In this document: positions 18,945 through 26,790 of the stretch, piece after piece | Layout of the letters: each line of letters begins with the position of its first letter | Numbering within the stretch: position 1 is the first letter of the stretch | Assembly: GCA_964363305.1 (NCBI GenBank) | Contig: CAYIHX010000026.1 | Coordinates: 1-55,098, forward strand | Length of the DNA stretch: 55,098 bases | Source: CAYIHX01 sp964363305 | GTDB taxonomy: Bacteria > Bdellovibrionota > UBA1018 | Reading direction: 5' to 3' | Translations under genes and position numbers: made by a program | Notes under the pieces: generated by a model | Databases searched by the model: none | What the model saw: only the letters and a program-made list of their open reading frames with translations | What the model was told of the DNA's origin: nothing

Positions 18945-19013
18945 GTTAGATATGTGCCTAACTAGGTAATGTCAAGGCTAACTATGAACTGTGGAAAGCC
19001 AGTAAAGTTAGAT
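18945..19013. promoter_or_regulatory. Candidate operator region for the ArsR operon
   Basis: Repeated GTTAG/CTAAC elements stand just upstream of the regulator: GTTAGATATGTGCCTAAC (18945-18962), CCTAACTAGG (18957-18966, inverted arms CCTA/TAGG), GGCTAAC, and GTTAGAT again near 19007. Such spaced half-sites fit dimeric ArsR binding. The region also lies before the divergent small gene at 19012. Confidence 0.45.
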
Positions 19014-19266
19014 GTCTTATCAGGGGAAGAAGTTGAAAAGCTCACGAAGTCCAAAAACTAAAAAAACTGGATCTGTCCAACGGAAGCGCATAGTGCATCC
19101 ATCGGTAGAACTTATTCCGGTTCTCGAAGACGCTGATCTTTTTCAGGAACGAATGGAGGGTGTGGCCAGGATTCTGTTTGAGATGGGATTCGGCACCAAA
19201 AAATTTGGCCCGAAAAATAGCAGAAAAAGGAAATGCGAAACGAGTAATTTGGAAAACGAAGACTAG
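19012..19266 (+). CDS. Small hypothetical protein
   Basis: 84 residues, with a very basic N-terminus (KKLKSSRSPKTKKTG) and an acidic-hydrophobic middle (VELIPVLEDADLFQERMEGVARILFEMGF). No signal peptide. It looks like the small proteins that often precede recombinase genes, but none follows here: the tRNA fragment starts 57 bases later. It may be a chromosomal remnant. Its ATG overlaps the candidate ArsR operator region. Confidence 0.45.
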   Translation: MSYQGKKLKSSRSPKTKKTGSVQRKRIVHPSVELIPVLEDADLFQERMEGVARILFEMGFGTKKFGPKNSRKRKCETSNLENED

Positions 19267-19323
19267 AGAACTGAAAAACCTACGATATCAAACCGTTAGT
19301 TGGAGTTCGGTTGTTATCAAAAA

Positions 19324-19371
19324 TGGTCGGGGTGACAGGATTCGAACCTGCGACCTCTTCGTCCCGAACGA
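19324..19371 (-). repeat. attL core: displaced 3' half of tRNA-Pro
   Basis: 48 bp identical to 54791-54838, covering the tRNA 3' half from the anticodon stem to the CCA end. It diverges directly after CCGAACGA. This is the original chromosomal 3' end pushed away by integration; it lacks the 5' half, so it is not a tRNA gene. Confidence 0.9.
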
Positions 19372-19500
19372 GACGCCGACGGATGCGCAACAGGCTGAAA
19401 TCACTGAAGACAGCTCCTCGAAAGACGGAAGAAACACGCACTTTGATGCGGAAAATCTTTCTGAATCATTCCAATTGCTTCTGAATGCCGCGTTTTCTGC

Positions 19501-19518
19501 GTGCTACGCCGGTGCTAC
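19501..19518 (+). repeat. Candidate integrase arm-type site (left)
   Basis: GTGCTAC twice with an 11-bp period, within a 25-bp stretch that matches 54675-54699 at all but three positions. It lies 129 bp inside the attL core. Paired short direct repeats near both ends are typical arm sites bound by the N-terminal domain of tyrosine integrases. Confidence 0.55.
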
Positions 19519-19582
19519 AGGCGCCGGCCGTCGAGATCGGGACCGGGGGTGACGCGATGACGTAACCCTCACTACACCTCTT

Positions 19583-19616
19583 CAAAAGAAAAGAGCCCGA
19601 GGCGCTTACCTCGGGC
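19583..19616 (-). terminator. Intrinsic terminator, minus strand
   Basis: GCCCGAGG (19595-19602) pairs with CCTCGGGC (19609-19616) around a six-base loop. Read on the minus strand, the stem is followed by CTCTTTTCTTTTG, a standard U-tract. It would stop minus-strand transcripts before attL. On the plus strand it lacks a U-tract. Confidence 0.6.
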
Positions 19617-19717
19617 CCTTCAGAACTTTTCAAAACCTCTCTGCAAGCGCACGCCGCCAAAGTGCTCGCTTGCAGAGCCAACCTAGCGGGACTCGCAAGA
19701 GTCATCGTCCAGGCACC
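19590..19717 (-). ncRNA. Candidate structured small RNA at the ICE left end
   Basis: On the minus strand a promoter-like TTGACA (19752-19747), 17-bp spacer and TAAAGA (19729-19724) precede a run of hairpins: GACTC/GAGTC (19690-19703), an 11-bp perfect stem CTCTGCAAGCG (19639-19649 with 19667-19677) and an 8-bp GC-rich stem followed by a T-rich tract. There is no open reading frame of note. A transcript of about 130 nt is predicted. The same DNA could instead be an oriT or other single-strand structure. Confidence 0.35.
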
Positions 19718-19743
19718 TCTCCATCTTTAGAGAGAGGTGCCTG
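19710..19743. promoter_or_regulatory. 12-bp perfect inverted repeat, candidate operator
   Basis: CAGGCACCTCTC and GAGAGGTGCCTG flank a 10-base spacer, 39 bp before the parA start. It overlaps the predicted minus-strand promoter spacer and -10, so a dimeric protein such as ParA or the Rep protein bound here could repress in both directions. It could equally be a hairpin in RNA. Confidence 0.45.
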
Positions 19744-19781
19744 CGCTGTCAATCACCTCAATCAGTTCAAGGAGAGAAAAT

Positions 19782-20579
19782 ATGGAACCCACCGAAAACT
19801 CATCCGTCATCGCCATCACGAATCAAAAAGGGGGAGTCGGTAAAACCACTTCAACGCTCAACATCGCACAGGCTTTAGCCGCGCTCGGCCATCGCGTGCT
19901 CGTCATCGATCTCGACCCACAAGGAAACGCCACTCAAGGTCTCGGTATCAAGCTCGAAACTGTGCGAGCGTCAGCGGCCGACTTGCTGCGCGATAAAAAT
20001 CTCTCCGACGAAGCAGGTATCTATCAGGGTGCGGGGCTTGACCTCATTCCCGCGACTCCCCTTCTTGCTGCGGTCGAGCGCGAGATGGTCGGCCTGACGA
20101 ACAGCGAGTTTCGCCTAGCTCAGCGAGTGAAGCGCCTTCGCGCGACGTATAAATACGTTTTAATTGATAACGCGCCGGGATTCGGCCCATTAATGAATTC
20201 GGCCTTAAACGCGAGCGACTTCGTGCTCGTCCCGGTCGATTCGAGCTTCTTCGGGCTTGCGGGCCTTCAGAAACTTCTCGGAGAACTCGAGATCATTCGC
20301 GAGGGCTTCAATCCCGGGCTCTCACTGCTCGGGCTCTTCTTGACGATGTTCGACACGACCCGAATGTCGGAAGAGATTCTGGGCGAGCTGGTGTCGTCGT
20401 TCGGAGACCTCGTCTTTGAGTCGCGAATTCGTCGGTCGGTGAAGCTGCGCGAGGCGCCCGCGTTCGGCCGGACGATCTTTCAGCATGCACCGGGTGGGAG
20501 TGGCGCGGAAGACTACCTGCGACTCACGCAAGAGCTGATCGTGCGGTTGGCGAAGGCTCGGGCGGTGAGCCATGTCTAA
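19782..20579 (+). CDS. parA: ParA-family partition ATPase
   Basis: 265 residues from ATG 19782, eight bases after AAGGAG; the longer frame from 19737 has no such site. It carries the deviant Walker A motif KGGVGKTT (residues 16-23), Walker A' LVIDLDPQGNAT, and Walker B-like VLIDNAPGFG. ParA proteins move DNA cargo over the nucleoid with an ATP-dependent gradient. No typical ParB follows. Instead a replication-initiator-like gene overlaps its stop by eight bases. Partition or stabilisation of the excised circle is the likely job. Confidence 0.9.
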   Translation: MEPTENSSVIAITNQKGGVGKTTSTLNIAQALAALGHRVLVIDLDPQGNATQGLGIKLETVRASAADLLRDKNLSDEAGIYQGAGLDLIPATPLLAAVEREMVGLTNSEFRLAQRVKRLRATYKYVLIDNAPGFGPLMNSALNASDFVLVPVDSSFFGLAGLQKLLGELEIIREGFNPGLSLLGLFLTMFDTTRMSEEILGELVSSFGDLVFESRIRRSVKLREAPAFGRTIFQHAPGGSGAEDYLRLTQELIVRLAKARAVSHV

Positions 20580-21786
20580 ACGTGAACGCCTCGATTTGAA
20601 GACGGCCCTTCACTCCTTCGGTGTGAACAGACCCCTACGTATACCGCCGCAGTTGGCTCTCCAAGCGCCGGTAGCCGTGAGTGCGGTGAATGTGGCGATT
20701 CCCCTCGCAGAATCGATTGGGAAGGAATCAGTATCCAAAACGGACAGTGTCCAAATTGAACAGGGTTCAAAACAGACAGTGTCCAAAATGGATACTGTCC
20801 AGAATGGACCCTCTCCGGCCAAGGTCGTGGGCGGGTTCACTGCGGTTCCGCACCCGCTGCTGCGGGGCGAGTCTCCGTTTGAGGAGCCTATTGATTTCAT
20901 GATCTTTATGCACCTGTTCACGTACTCGCACGGTTTCGGTCGCGACACGGCGACGATGGGTCAGGCTCAGCTCGAGCGATTTACTGGAAGCGGCAAGAAC
21001 ACCGTGAAGCGATCGCTCGATCGTCTTCAGCGAGCGGGCTGGATCAAGTGCATCGAGGAGTACGAGCACTCTCGGATGAGTCGCAAATGGCGCGTCAAGA
21101 ATCCCCCGGAATCGAAACTCAAGACCCTATCCAAATCGGACAGTGTCCAAAATGAACAGGGTCCAGAACGGACCCAGGGAGTATCCAAAATGGATACTGT
21201 GACAGTGTCCATTTTGGACCCCTTCTTAGAAAGAACTCCCAAAGAAACTACAAAGAACTCTTTCTCTCTAAAAACGGTAAGCCTTCAGAAATATTTCTCG
21301 GAGCTGCGTCCAGCGGGAAAACGCGACCGAGAGTGGCAAGACTTTCAGGGACTGTTGAAAGACTACAGCGAAGCGCAGGTTGCGCAGTGTTTTGAAACTC
21401 TGCGCGATCATGGCGTCGGTGGGCCCGGCACTCGGCACGAGCCCTGCCACTCGCCGATGGCCTATCTCGGCGTGGCGATGGCGGAGGTACTCGCCCGGAT
21501 CGAGGGTCATCAGCAGCGCGAGACGCAGCGAAAAGCTCGGGAGGATGCGTTGGCTCGCGACCAGCAGGCTCAGGCTGAACGGGAAGCGCGAGAGGCTTTG
21601 GAGTGGGCGCGGAAGGAGCAGGCGTTCAATCGCACCTTTCAGGGCCCGGAGCGCCAGACGGAAGTGATTGCGGAGATCTGCCGCGAACTCGGAATGCCCG
21701 CTTCCGGCGTCGTGGCGAGGAACATCTCGATTGAGAAATGGTGGGCTGGGTTGAGTCGGTATGATCGGGGGGAGCTGGGCGCGTAG
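20572..21786 (+). CDS. Replication-initiator-like wHTH protein with intragenic iterons
   Basis: 404 residues. The centre (about 100-180) looks like a winged helix (ATMGQAQLERFTGSGKNTVKRSLDRLQRAGWI, seen in separate helices), of the type in plasmid Rep proteins and HTH_36 regulators. The C-terminus is a long charged helix rich in Arg, Glu and Gln (290-360). Two low-complexity segments with SKMDTVQ-like repeats (about 53-80 and 186-216) are not protein domains: they are encoded by arrays of 16-bp DNA repeats. The gene overlaps parA by eight bases. Its role as initiator or as a ParB-like centromere binder is inferred from ParA and the repeats. Confidence 0.65.
   Translation: MSKRERLDLKTALHSFGVNRPLRIPPQLALQAPVAVSAVNVAIPLAESIGKESVSKTDSVQIEQGSKQTVSKMDTVQNGPSPAKVVGGFTAVPHPLLRGESPFEEPIDFMIFMHLFTYSHGFGRDTATMGQAQLERFTGSGKNTVKRSLDRLQRAGWIKCIEEYEHSRMSRKWRVKNPPESKLKTLSKSDSVQNEQGPERTQGVSKMDTVTVSILDPFLERTPKETTKNSFSLKTVSLQKYFSELRPAGKRDREWQDFQGLLKDYSEAQVAQCFETLRDHGVGGPGTRHEPCHSPMAYLGVAMAEVLARIEGHQQRETQRKAREDALARDQQAQAEREAREALEWARKEQAFNRTFQGPERQTEVIAEICRELGMPASGVVARNISIEKWWAGLSRYDRGELGA
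20731..20810 (+). repeat. Iteron-like array 1: five tandem 16-bp repeats
   Basis: Five consecutive 16-mers with consensus GTGTCCAAAATGGACA: GTATCCAAAACGGACA, GTGTCCAAATTGAACA, GGGTTCAAAACAGACA, GTGTCCAAAATGGATA, CTGTCCAGAATGGACC. The unit is an interrupted palindrome (TGTCCA-AAA-TGGACA). A 16-bp period is not a multiple of three, so selection is on the DNA rather than on the peptide. Confidence 0.85.
21127..21220 (+). repeat. Iteron-like array 2: five 16-bp repeats, one inverted
   Basis: Same unit as array 1: three tandem copies at 21127-21174, one at 21181-21196 (its core AGTATCCAAAATGGATACT is a perfect palindrome about AAA), and one in opposite orientation at 21205-21220. Six-base spacers separate the last three. 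It lies about 320 bp downstream of array 1 in the same gene. Confidence 0.85.
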
Positions 21787-21844
21787 CGGAATCAAGGTGA
21801 GAAATAGGCTTCCGACAGCGACGAAATACAATTCAACGGAATTC

Positions 21845-21994
21845 TTATTCTTTTTGTATTTGGTCAGACAACGCTCGCAATAGACTGCTCTTCATGGGCG
21901 TATTCCCCTTTCCGGATGGATACATTTGAAAAGCAAAAAACACGGCCAAAAAAACAGAAAACAATATAATAGCGATGGAGAATTTTTTTTCCAT
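21845..21994 (-). CDS. 49-aa membrane protein downstream of the RHS fragment
   Basis: Reads MEKKFSIAIILFSVFLAVFF followed by a short polar tail (MKSSLLRALSDQIQKE). One membrane or uncleaved signal segment. It starts 11 bases after the RHS fragment's stop on the same strand, the usual place for an immunity gene against an RHS C-terminal toxin. The ribosome binding site is weak. It has no recognisable family, and an immunity role is inference from position only. Confidence 0.5.
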   Translation of the reverse strand: MEKKFSIAIILFSVFLAVFFAFQMYPSGKGNTPMKSSLLRALSDQIQKE

Positions 21995-22005
21995 AAATAG
22001 AGTGA

Positions 22006-24366
22006 TTATCCCATACTCATGCATGCCGACATAAGGTTATTCATCCTGCTGCCCTCGTAAGGCTGAAGAGCATCAGTGCCGGGACCAAACCCCCCGGCCG
22101 GAAACAACCCAAAGCCCTTTAATAGTCCATATGAAAACAATGTACAGGCTCCTCTAAGGAGCGGATCGGCTGCGCCACCGACTCCTTGCATCGAGCTTGA
22201 CGCGAGATTTAGAGTCGCATCGGTAACAGCCGTTCCAGTAACCCCCACAACGGAAGACACAATCCCCGTCACAGCAGCCCCTCCAGCAAACCCGATCATG
22301 AAGGCTTCCGCAAGATCCCTGGGTGAGCTGAACCCGGCGATGGCGTAGCCGGTCATATTAAGGACTCCCGCTGCGAGCCCGCCCACGAGCGAACCGACCG
22401 TGGTCGCGATGGCGGAGGCAACCAGCGCACCGATTCCGGCTCCCACTAGGGCAGGCCCCATGGTCAGCGCCAGGCAGACTCCGACTGCGGCTCCCATGGG
22501 GATCGCAATCGCCGCCGACATCACCTTCGCGAAGAACGACCAATCCCACTGACCGGTGACGATCGCTTTGCCCACGGTGAAGACCGTCGCAACGGCAGCC
22601 CCCGTGAAAAGGGCAGCGATCAAGAAGAAGAACTGCCCATCCGGATCGATGGCGGAGACCGGGTTGTTTCCTCCGTAGGCGTATCGCTGAATAATGGTGG
22701 ACGGGCTCGCGGCGCTCCCCTCTTTCGGGTCGACTTGCAAGAACCGGCCGATGAGCGGGTCCAGGTAGCGCGCCCGGAAGTAGTAGAGCCCGGTCTCGAT
22801 GTCGAATTCGCGTCCAGTAAACAGATGCGCGAAGCGAACCGGCGGGTTCGCGGTCGCGTCGTTGCCGAGTCCGTCTTTGGTCGCGAGCAGGATGCCGTAA
22901 GCGGAGTAAACGAATCCCGCCACCCGCACGCCGGAGGAGTTGGCGACCGCATGGATGGTGCCGAGCGCGTCTTTCAAGAACTGGTAGCTTCCCGTTGCCT
23001 GCGCCATGCCCGCAGCGACTCCGGCGGTCGTGACCTGTACGGAGAGCACGTCATCGATCGGTGTTTTGCTCAACTGCGGCGGATGCGTGTACCGCGCCAG
23101 CAGCTGATTGCTGCCATCATATTCCCGCAAAATATGTTCTCCGTCGTAAGCGAATTTTCGGGTGAAGGTCCGGTTCACGTCGCTCGGCGCGGTCGTGTCG
23201 GACACGACCTTCTGGACCCTGCGGCCCAAGGCGTCGTAAAAATAGCGCGCGGTTTTCCACGGAGTCGTAGCCGTGGGTGAGGCAAAGAAACGCACTTCCT
23301 TGAGCTGGTTCTCGCTCGTGTAGAGATACTGGGTCACTTCACCCGTCATGCCCTTGCCCTGCTTGCTGATTAGATTACCATTCTGATCCCAGATATAAAG
23401 ATAACGGTAGTCTTCCAGAAGCCGCTGACCGCTGGTGTCGAAGGTATAAGCACCCTGGTTGTCGCTCGTGCGGTTGTGGGTACTGTCATAGCTGAAGGTC
23501 TCATTCTCATAAGAAGTGGAGGCCGCCTCGGGATTCGTGGACGACGTGAGCTGGTGATCTCCATCGTACCCGAAGCTCTGGGAGTAGAGGCCATCCTTCG
23601 TCGAGGTGACGCGTTGCCCGGCGGCATCGCGGGTGTAACCAAAACTCGAGATCAAGGCGCCGCCGGTGGACTCGTGCAGAATCTCGTTCAAGAAATGAGT
23701 CGGGTCATAGGAGATGCGGCTCACGCTTCCCGGGCGGGCGATTTGAGACACTCGGCCTTGCGAATCAAAGCCAATCGAAAAAAGTTCATTCCAAGGGTTG
23801 GTGATCTGGCTCAACCGGTCGCCGTCATCCCACTCGTAAGTGGTCGGCCCGCTGGGATCGGTCATACGAATCCGATTGCCATTGCCGTCGTAGGCGATGG
23901 ACATCGAAACGTCTGGCAAGCCCGCAAGAGCGCCGCGACCATAGGTGCGTTGGGAAAGCACTCTTCCTCGGCTGTCATGGCTGAACTGAGATACAGTGTT
24001 ACTATTCCGGCCCTCAATGAGGCGATCGCGCGAATCATAAACCATTTCGATCACGTCGTCGGGCAGTTCTTTGCGCATCATGCGATTGGCGCGGTCGTAG
24101 AAGAATCGACGCAGGTTTCCGTTGGGATCGGTTTGCGTGGCCACGTTACCCGTGACGTCATACGTTCGCGTCACCGTGTTCCCGAGCGGGTCTCGGCGCG
24201 TGAGCACACGCCCGGCGGCGTCGAAGGTGAAGGTCGTCTCCTGTCCCTTCGCATCGATCACGGCGGAGCGTTCCCCGGATGCGAGATAACGATACTCGGT
24301 TCTCTCGTTCTTGGGAGTCGTGACCGCGACGAGTCGGTTCCAGGAATCGTACTCGGATCTGGCCAC
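22006..24366 (-). pseudogene. RHS/YD-repeat protein, 5'-truncated by IS66
   Basis: 786 residues of YD repeats (YDSWNRLVAV, FDAAGRVLTRRDPLGN) leading to the RHS core (GREFDIETGLYYFRARY, DPLIGRFLQVDP). The polymorphic tip after SAIDPDGQ is very hydrophobic and glycine/alanine rich, with about four membrane-like segments (FFFLIAALFTGAAVATVFTV, IGALVASAIATTVGSLVGGL), as in a pore-forming or membrane-inserting toxin. There is no signal peptide or N-terminal region: the frame begins at the IS66 boundary, so at least a thousand codons are missing compared with the intact RHS gene at 26791. The GTG at 24366 is chance. Confidence 0.8.
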
Positions 24367-25782
24367 GAAAAACTAAAAAAGGAGCTGCGGGCTCCGCAAA
24401 GTCGCGATGAAGACCTTCTGGTTCATGGCGAAAGCCTGAATCCCGACGAGGAGACGAAAGAAAAGAAAACCGCGCAGGACCGGAACCTGGTCCCCGACGC
24501 CAAGCTTTACTCCCTGAACGATGAGGAGCTAAGAGAGAAATCCGTGATCCAAGGTAACTCGAACCCATCGGCGAAAGACTGGAAAGAGCTTCAAGGGCTT
24601 TATGACAAAGCCACTGAAATCACGATCGTCGAGCGCACTTATAAGAAGGTGGTTCATCAGCGGAAGAAGTATCTCTACCTTCCTTCAGTAGGGACAGACA
24701 AAGAAGTCATCATCACGGCCAAAGGACCTGAGAAGCTTTTCCCTGGCTGTGGATTCAGCATTGATTTTGCGATCGCATCCACCCTGGACAAGTACCAGTG
24801 GCATACGCCGCTGAACCGCCAGGCGGAACTCATGGCTGGGCGCGGGCTCACGGGGATCGCGGCCAAGACCCTGTACAATCTGGTTGAGTCCCTCTCCGAT
24901 CACGCGCGAAAAGCGGGTGTTTTGGAGCAGATCCGCCGGGACATTCTGGAAGTTCCGCTGGCCGTCCATGCGGATGAAACGCCTTGGCCCATCTTGGACA
25001 GCCACGACAAGGACGGGTACCTGTGGACGATCTGTAATATGGCGGGCGCATACTACCGGTTTGAGCCCTCACGTTCGGGAAAGATCGCAACGGAGATGCT
25101 CAAGGGGTATACGGGGCCGGTGCTCACGGATGATTTTAGTGGCTATGACCGACTGAAGAAAGAAACGAAGTGCGTGCTTTGCCACTGCTGGGCCCACGCG
25201 CGGCGGAATTTTTACGAGATCTTAGATAATCATCCTGACGACTGCCGGGAGATCTTGTTGCTTATTGACGATCTGTTTGCGGTGGAGCGAGAGGCGAAGG
25301 GCTCTTGGGATCGTCTCAAGGAGCTGAGGGCAGAGAAGTCGGGACCACTCATAGAAAAAATCAGGGCCTGGTGTGAGGCGAAAAATCTCAAGTACCTCCT
25401 TAGCGAGGACGAGATGGGCAAGTCGATCCGATACCTGATGAAAAACTGGAACGAATTCACGGTATTCTTAAAGGATATTCGAGTGCCGCTGTCCAACAAC
25501 CACGCGGAGCGGTCACTCCGGCACAGCGTTTTGGGTCGAAAGAACTTTTACGGATCCAAGACGATCAATGGCGCGGATGTGGCGGCGGACCATTACACGA
25601 TCATTGAGTCGTGCAAGCTGTTGCGTTTGGACCCGGCCGTGTATTACCGGTATCTGGTCCATGCGAACAACACGAGCACTGCGGCTCTGAGCCCGCTCCG
25701 GTACGCGCGCTGGACTTATGAGCAGAAGAAAGCCAAGGCCGCCGCTGCGGCTCAGAATGAGGAAGGACGTCAGGCACCATGA
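24367..25782 (+). pseudogene. IS66-family transposase (TnpC), N-terminally truncated
   Basis: About 470 residues with the complete DDE catalytic core: Asp in VHADETPWPI, Asp in TDDFSGYD, Glu in SNNHAERSLR, plus CWAHARRNFYE. The family is usually 500-530 residues with an N-terminal coiled coil and zinc-finger region; the coiled coil is cut at the junction (first coding-like residues HEKLKKELR) and no start codon lies there. The frame runs open into antisense RHS sequence upstream, but that part is not protein-coding. It is probably inactive. Confidence 0.8.
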
Positions 25783-26051
25783 GCGCGATTGAAACTGAAA
25801 AATTGTCTATCACCGGCAAGGAGTACGACGCCCTCCAAGATATCCGGGGTCTCGAGGAATCAGCTCATTACATGGTTATGCTGGCCAAACGCGATGGAAA
25901 GGGCGGCTATATCCTTGAAGGCCGCGAATCGGCGTTTCAGGCGCTCCAGAGCGATCTCTCCGACGAGATCTACCACCAACTTTCCTCTCCTGCCCGCCTC
26001 AGGCAGATCCGAAAGCTCTACGACCGCCTGGCGCCGGACAGCGACTTCTAG
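25779..26051 (+). CDS. Small IS66-associated protein
   Basis: 90 residues, cytoplasmic and charged (EKLSITGKEYDALQDIRGLE). Its ATG overlaps the transposase stop by four bases, so it belongs to the insertion sequence rather than the host element. Small proteins of this sort follow IS66 transposases in some lineages; function unknown. Confidence 0.7.
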   Translation: MSAIETEKLSITGKEYDALQDIRGLEESAHYMVMLAKRDGKGGYILEGRESAFQALQSDLSDEIYHQLSSPARLRQIRKLYDRLAPDSDF

Positions 26052-26061
26052 CATTCTCCGT

Positions 26062-26190
26062 TCAAAATTCTAGGACCGGCTTTTCGCCCTGGATACGAAG
26101 TTCTCCAGAGGACCAGCACTTGGCCAGGGCGAGGGGTGTAAATCCCTGAAGGAAAACAAAAAACACAATCAGCAATGATAATGGCTTCAC
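26062..26190 (-). pseudogene. 5' fragment of a secreted-protein gene
   Basis: A GTG start at 26190, six bases after GGAG, opens a strong signal peptide (KPLSLLIVFFVFLQGFTPLALA) and a mature N-terminus KCWSSGELRIQGEKP before a stop at 26062-26064, right at the IS66 edge. It is probably a secreted protein cut by the insertion. It lies directly downstream of the secreted protein at 26239 and may have been a second member of the same RHS-associated set. Confidence 0.45.
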
Positions 26191-26238
26191 ATTGATCTCC
26201 ACCTGAGAGCTACACAACCTGTGACGCTGTAATCGAGT

Positions 26239-26751
26239 TCATTTGCACACAGGGAGTTCGACCTTCCGGCCACTAGGAAGGTCGACGGTTAAACCTGCCG
26301 CAGACAGGGTGAGTTCATCGGACGGCCGAACTGACTCTGGGGGGTCCAGGATAGATTTTGCATCATAACAAATACTCTGAATGTATCCTGTGAAGATGTC
26401 GCCCGGCTTGAGTTTTGGACAACTGGTACCCTTCACGATTCTGAGCAGCAGGCCTTTACCTTTTCCGACCAACTCGTCACGTTGTAATTTTTGTAGAAGC
26501 TCGCCGTAGCGCAAATTTTGCAGATCAGCCCTTGGAATTGAAAATTCAAGAATTTGAACCTCTGCAGTACAGGTTTCGGATAAACTCGTTTTTTTAATTT
26601 TAGCGCGTACGCAGTAGATAGGAGGAAAGTCTGCTAAATATCCACAAGCCGCATGGGTTGGCACCGCAGAAAGGCAACTCGCGACAGCGAGCGCCGAAAA
26701 GGCGCGAAGAACGACAGAGCGAGTGAGAGTCTTCAATGTAATGCAATTCAT
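26239..26751 (-). CDS. Secreted cysteine-rich protein, possible RHS partner
   Basis: 170 residues with a signal peptide (SALAVASCLSAVPTHA) and six cysteines in the mature part. The mature N-terminus starts near ACGYLADFPPIYCVRAKI, and the C-terminus ends VELPVCK. A cysteine at the mature N-terminus followed by CVRAK and a later C-x-VQILE faintly recalls NTR/TIMP-like inhibitors, but this is pattern resemblance only. It sits 39 bases downstream of the RHS metalloprotease gene on the same strand, which is where an immunity or accessory gene is expected. Confidence 0.7.
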   Translation of the reverse strand: MNCITLKTLTRSVVLRAFSALAVASCLSAVPTHAACGYLADFPPIYCVRAKIKKTSLSETCTAEVQILEFSIPRADLQNLRYGELLQKLQRDELVGKGKGLLLRIVKGTSCPKLKPGDIFTGYIQSICYDAKSILDPPESVRPSDELTLSAAGLTVDLPSGRKVELPVCK

Positions 26752-26790
26752 GTTATCTCCGTCCGATCAATTTCATTTTTTGTACGTAAT

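Larger units (their letters stand above)
24367..26061 (+). mobile_element. IS66-family remnant
   Basis: It contains a 5'-truncated IS66 transposase and its downstream partner gene. No left end or tnpA/tnpB genes remain, and I cannot identify terminal inverted repeats. The left limit is the point where RHS homology stops; the right limit is approximate, between the partner gene and a truncated secreted-protein gene. Confidence 0.65.

Noticed and set aside
19324..19371. Second tRNA-Pro gene
   Set aside because: Only the 3' half is present; there is no 5' half after the anticodon loop.
19160..19552. 130-residue plus-strand frame across attL
   Set aside because: The centre (GRGDRIRTCDLFVPNE) is translated tRNA sequence and the start is out of frame with the real small gene at 19012. 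Its distal part matters only as the possible integrase tail in the circular form.
21127..21220. Array 2 taken as a stand-alone transcription terminator
   Set aside because: The palindromes have AAA or TTT centres, no GC-rich stem and no U-tract, and are the same unit as array 1; iteron-type sites fit better.
23476..24366. Open frame extending the IS66 transposase upstream by about 300 codons
   Set aside because: It is antisense to well-conserved RHS YD repeats and has no transposase-like sequence; the fusion is a chance open frame.
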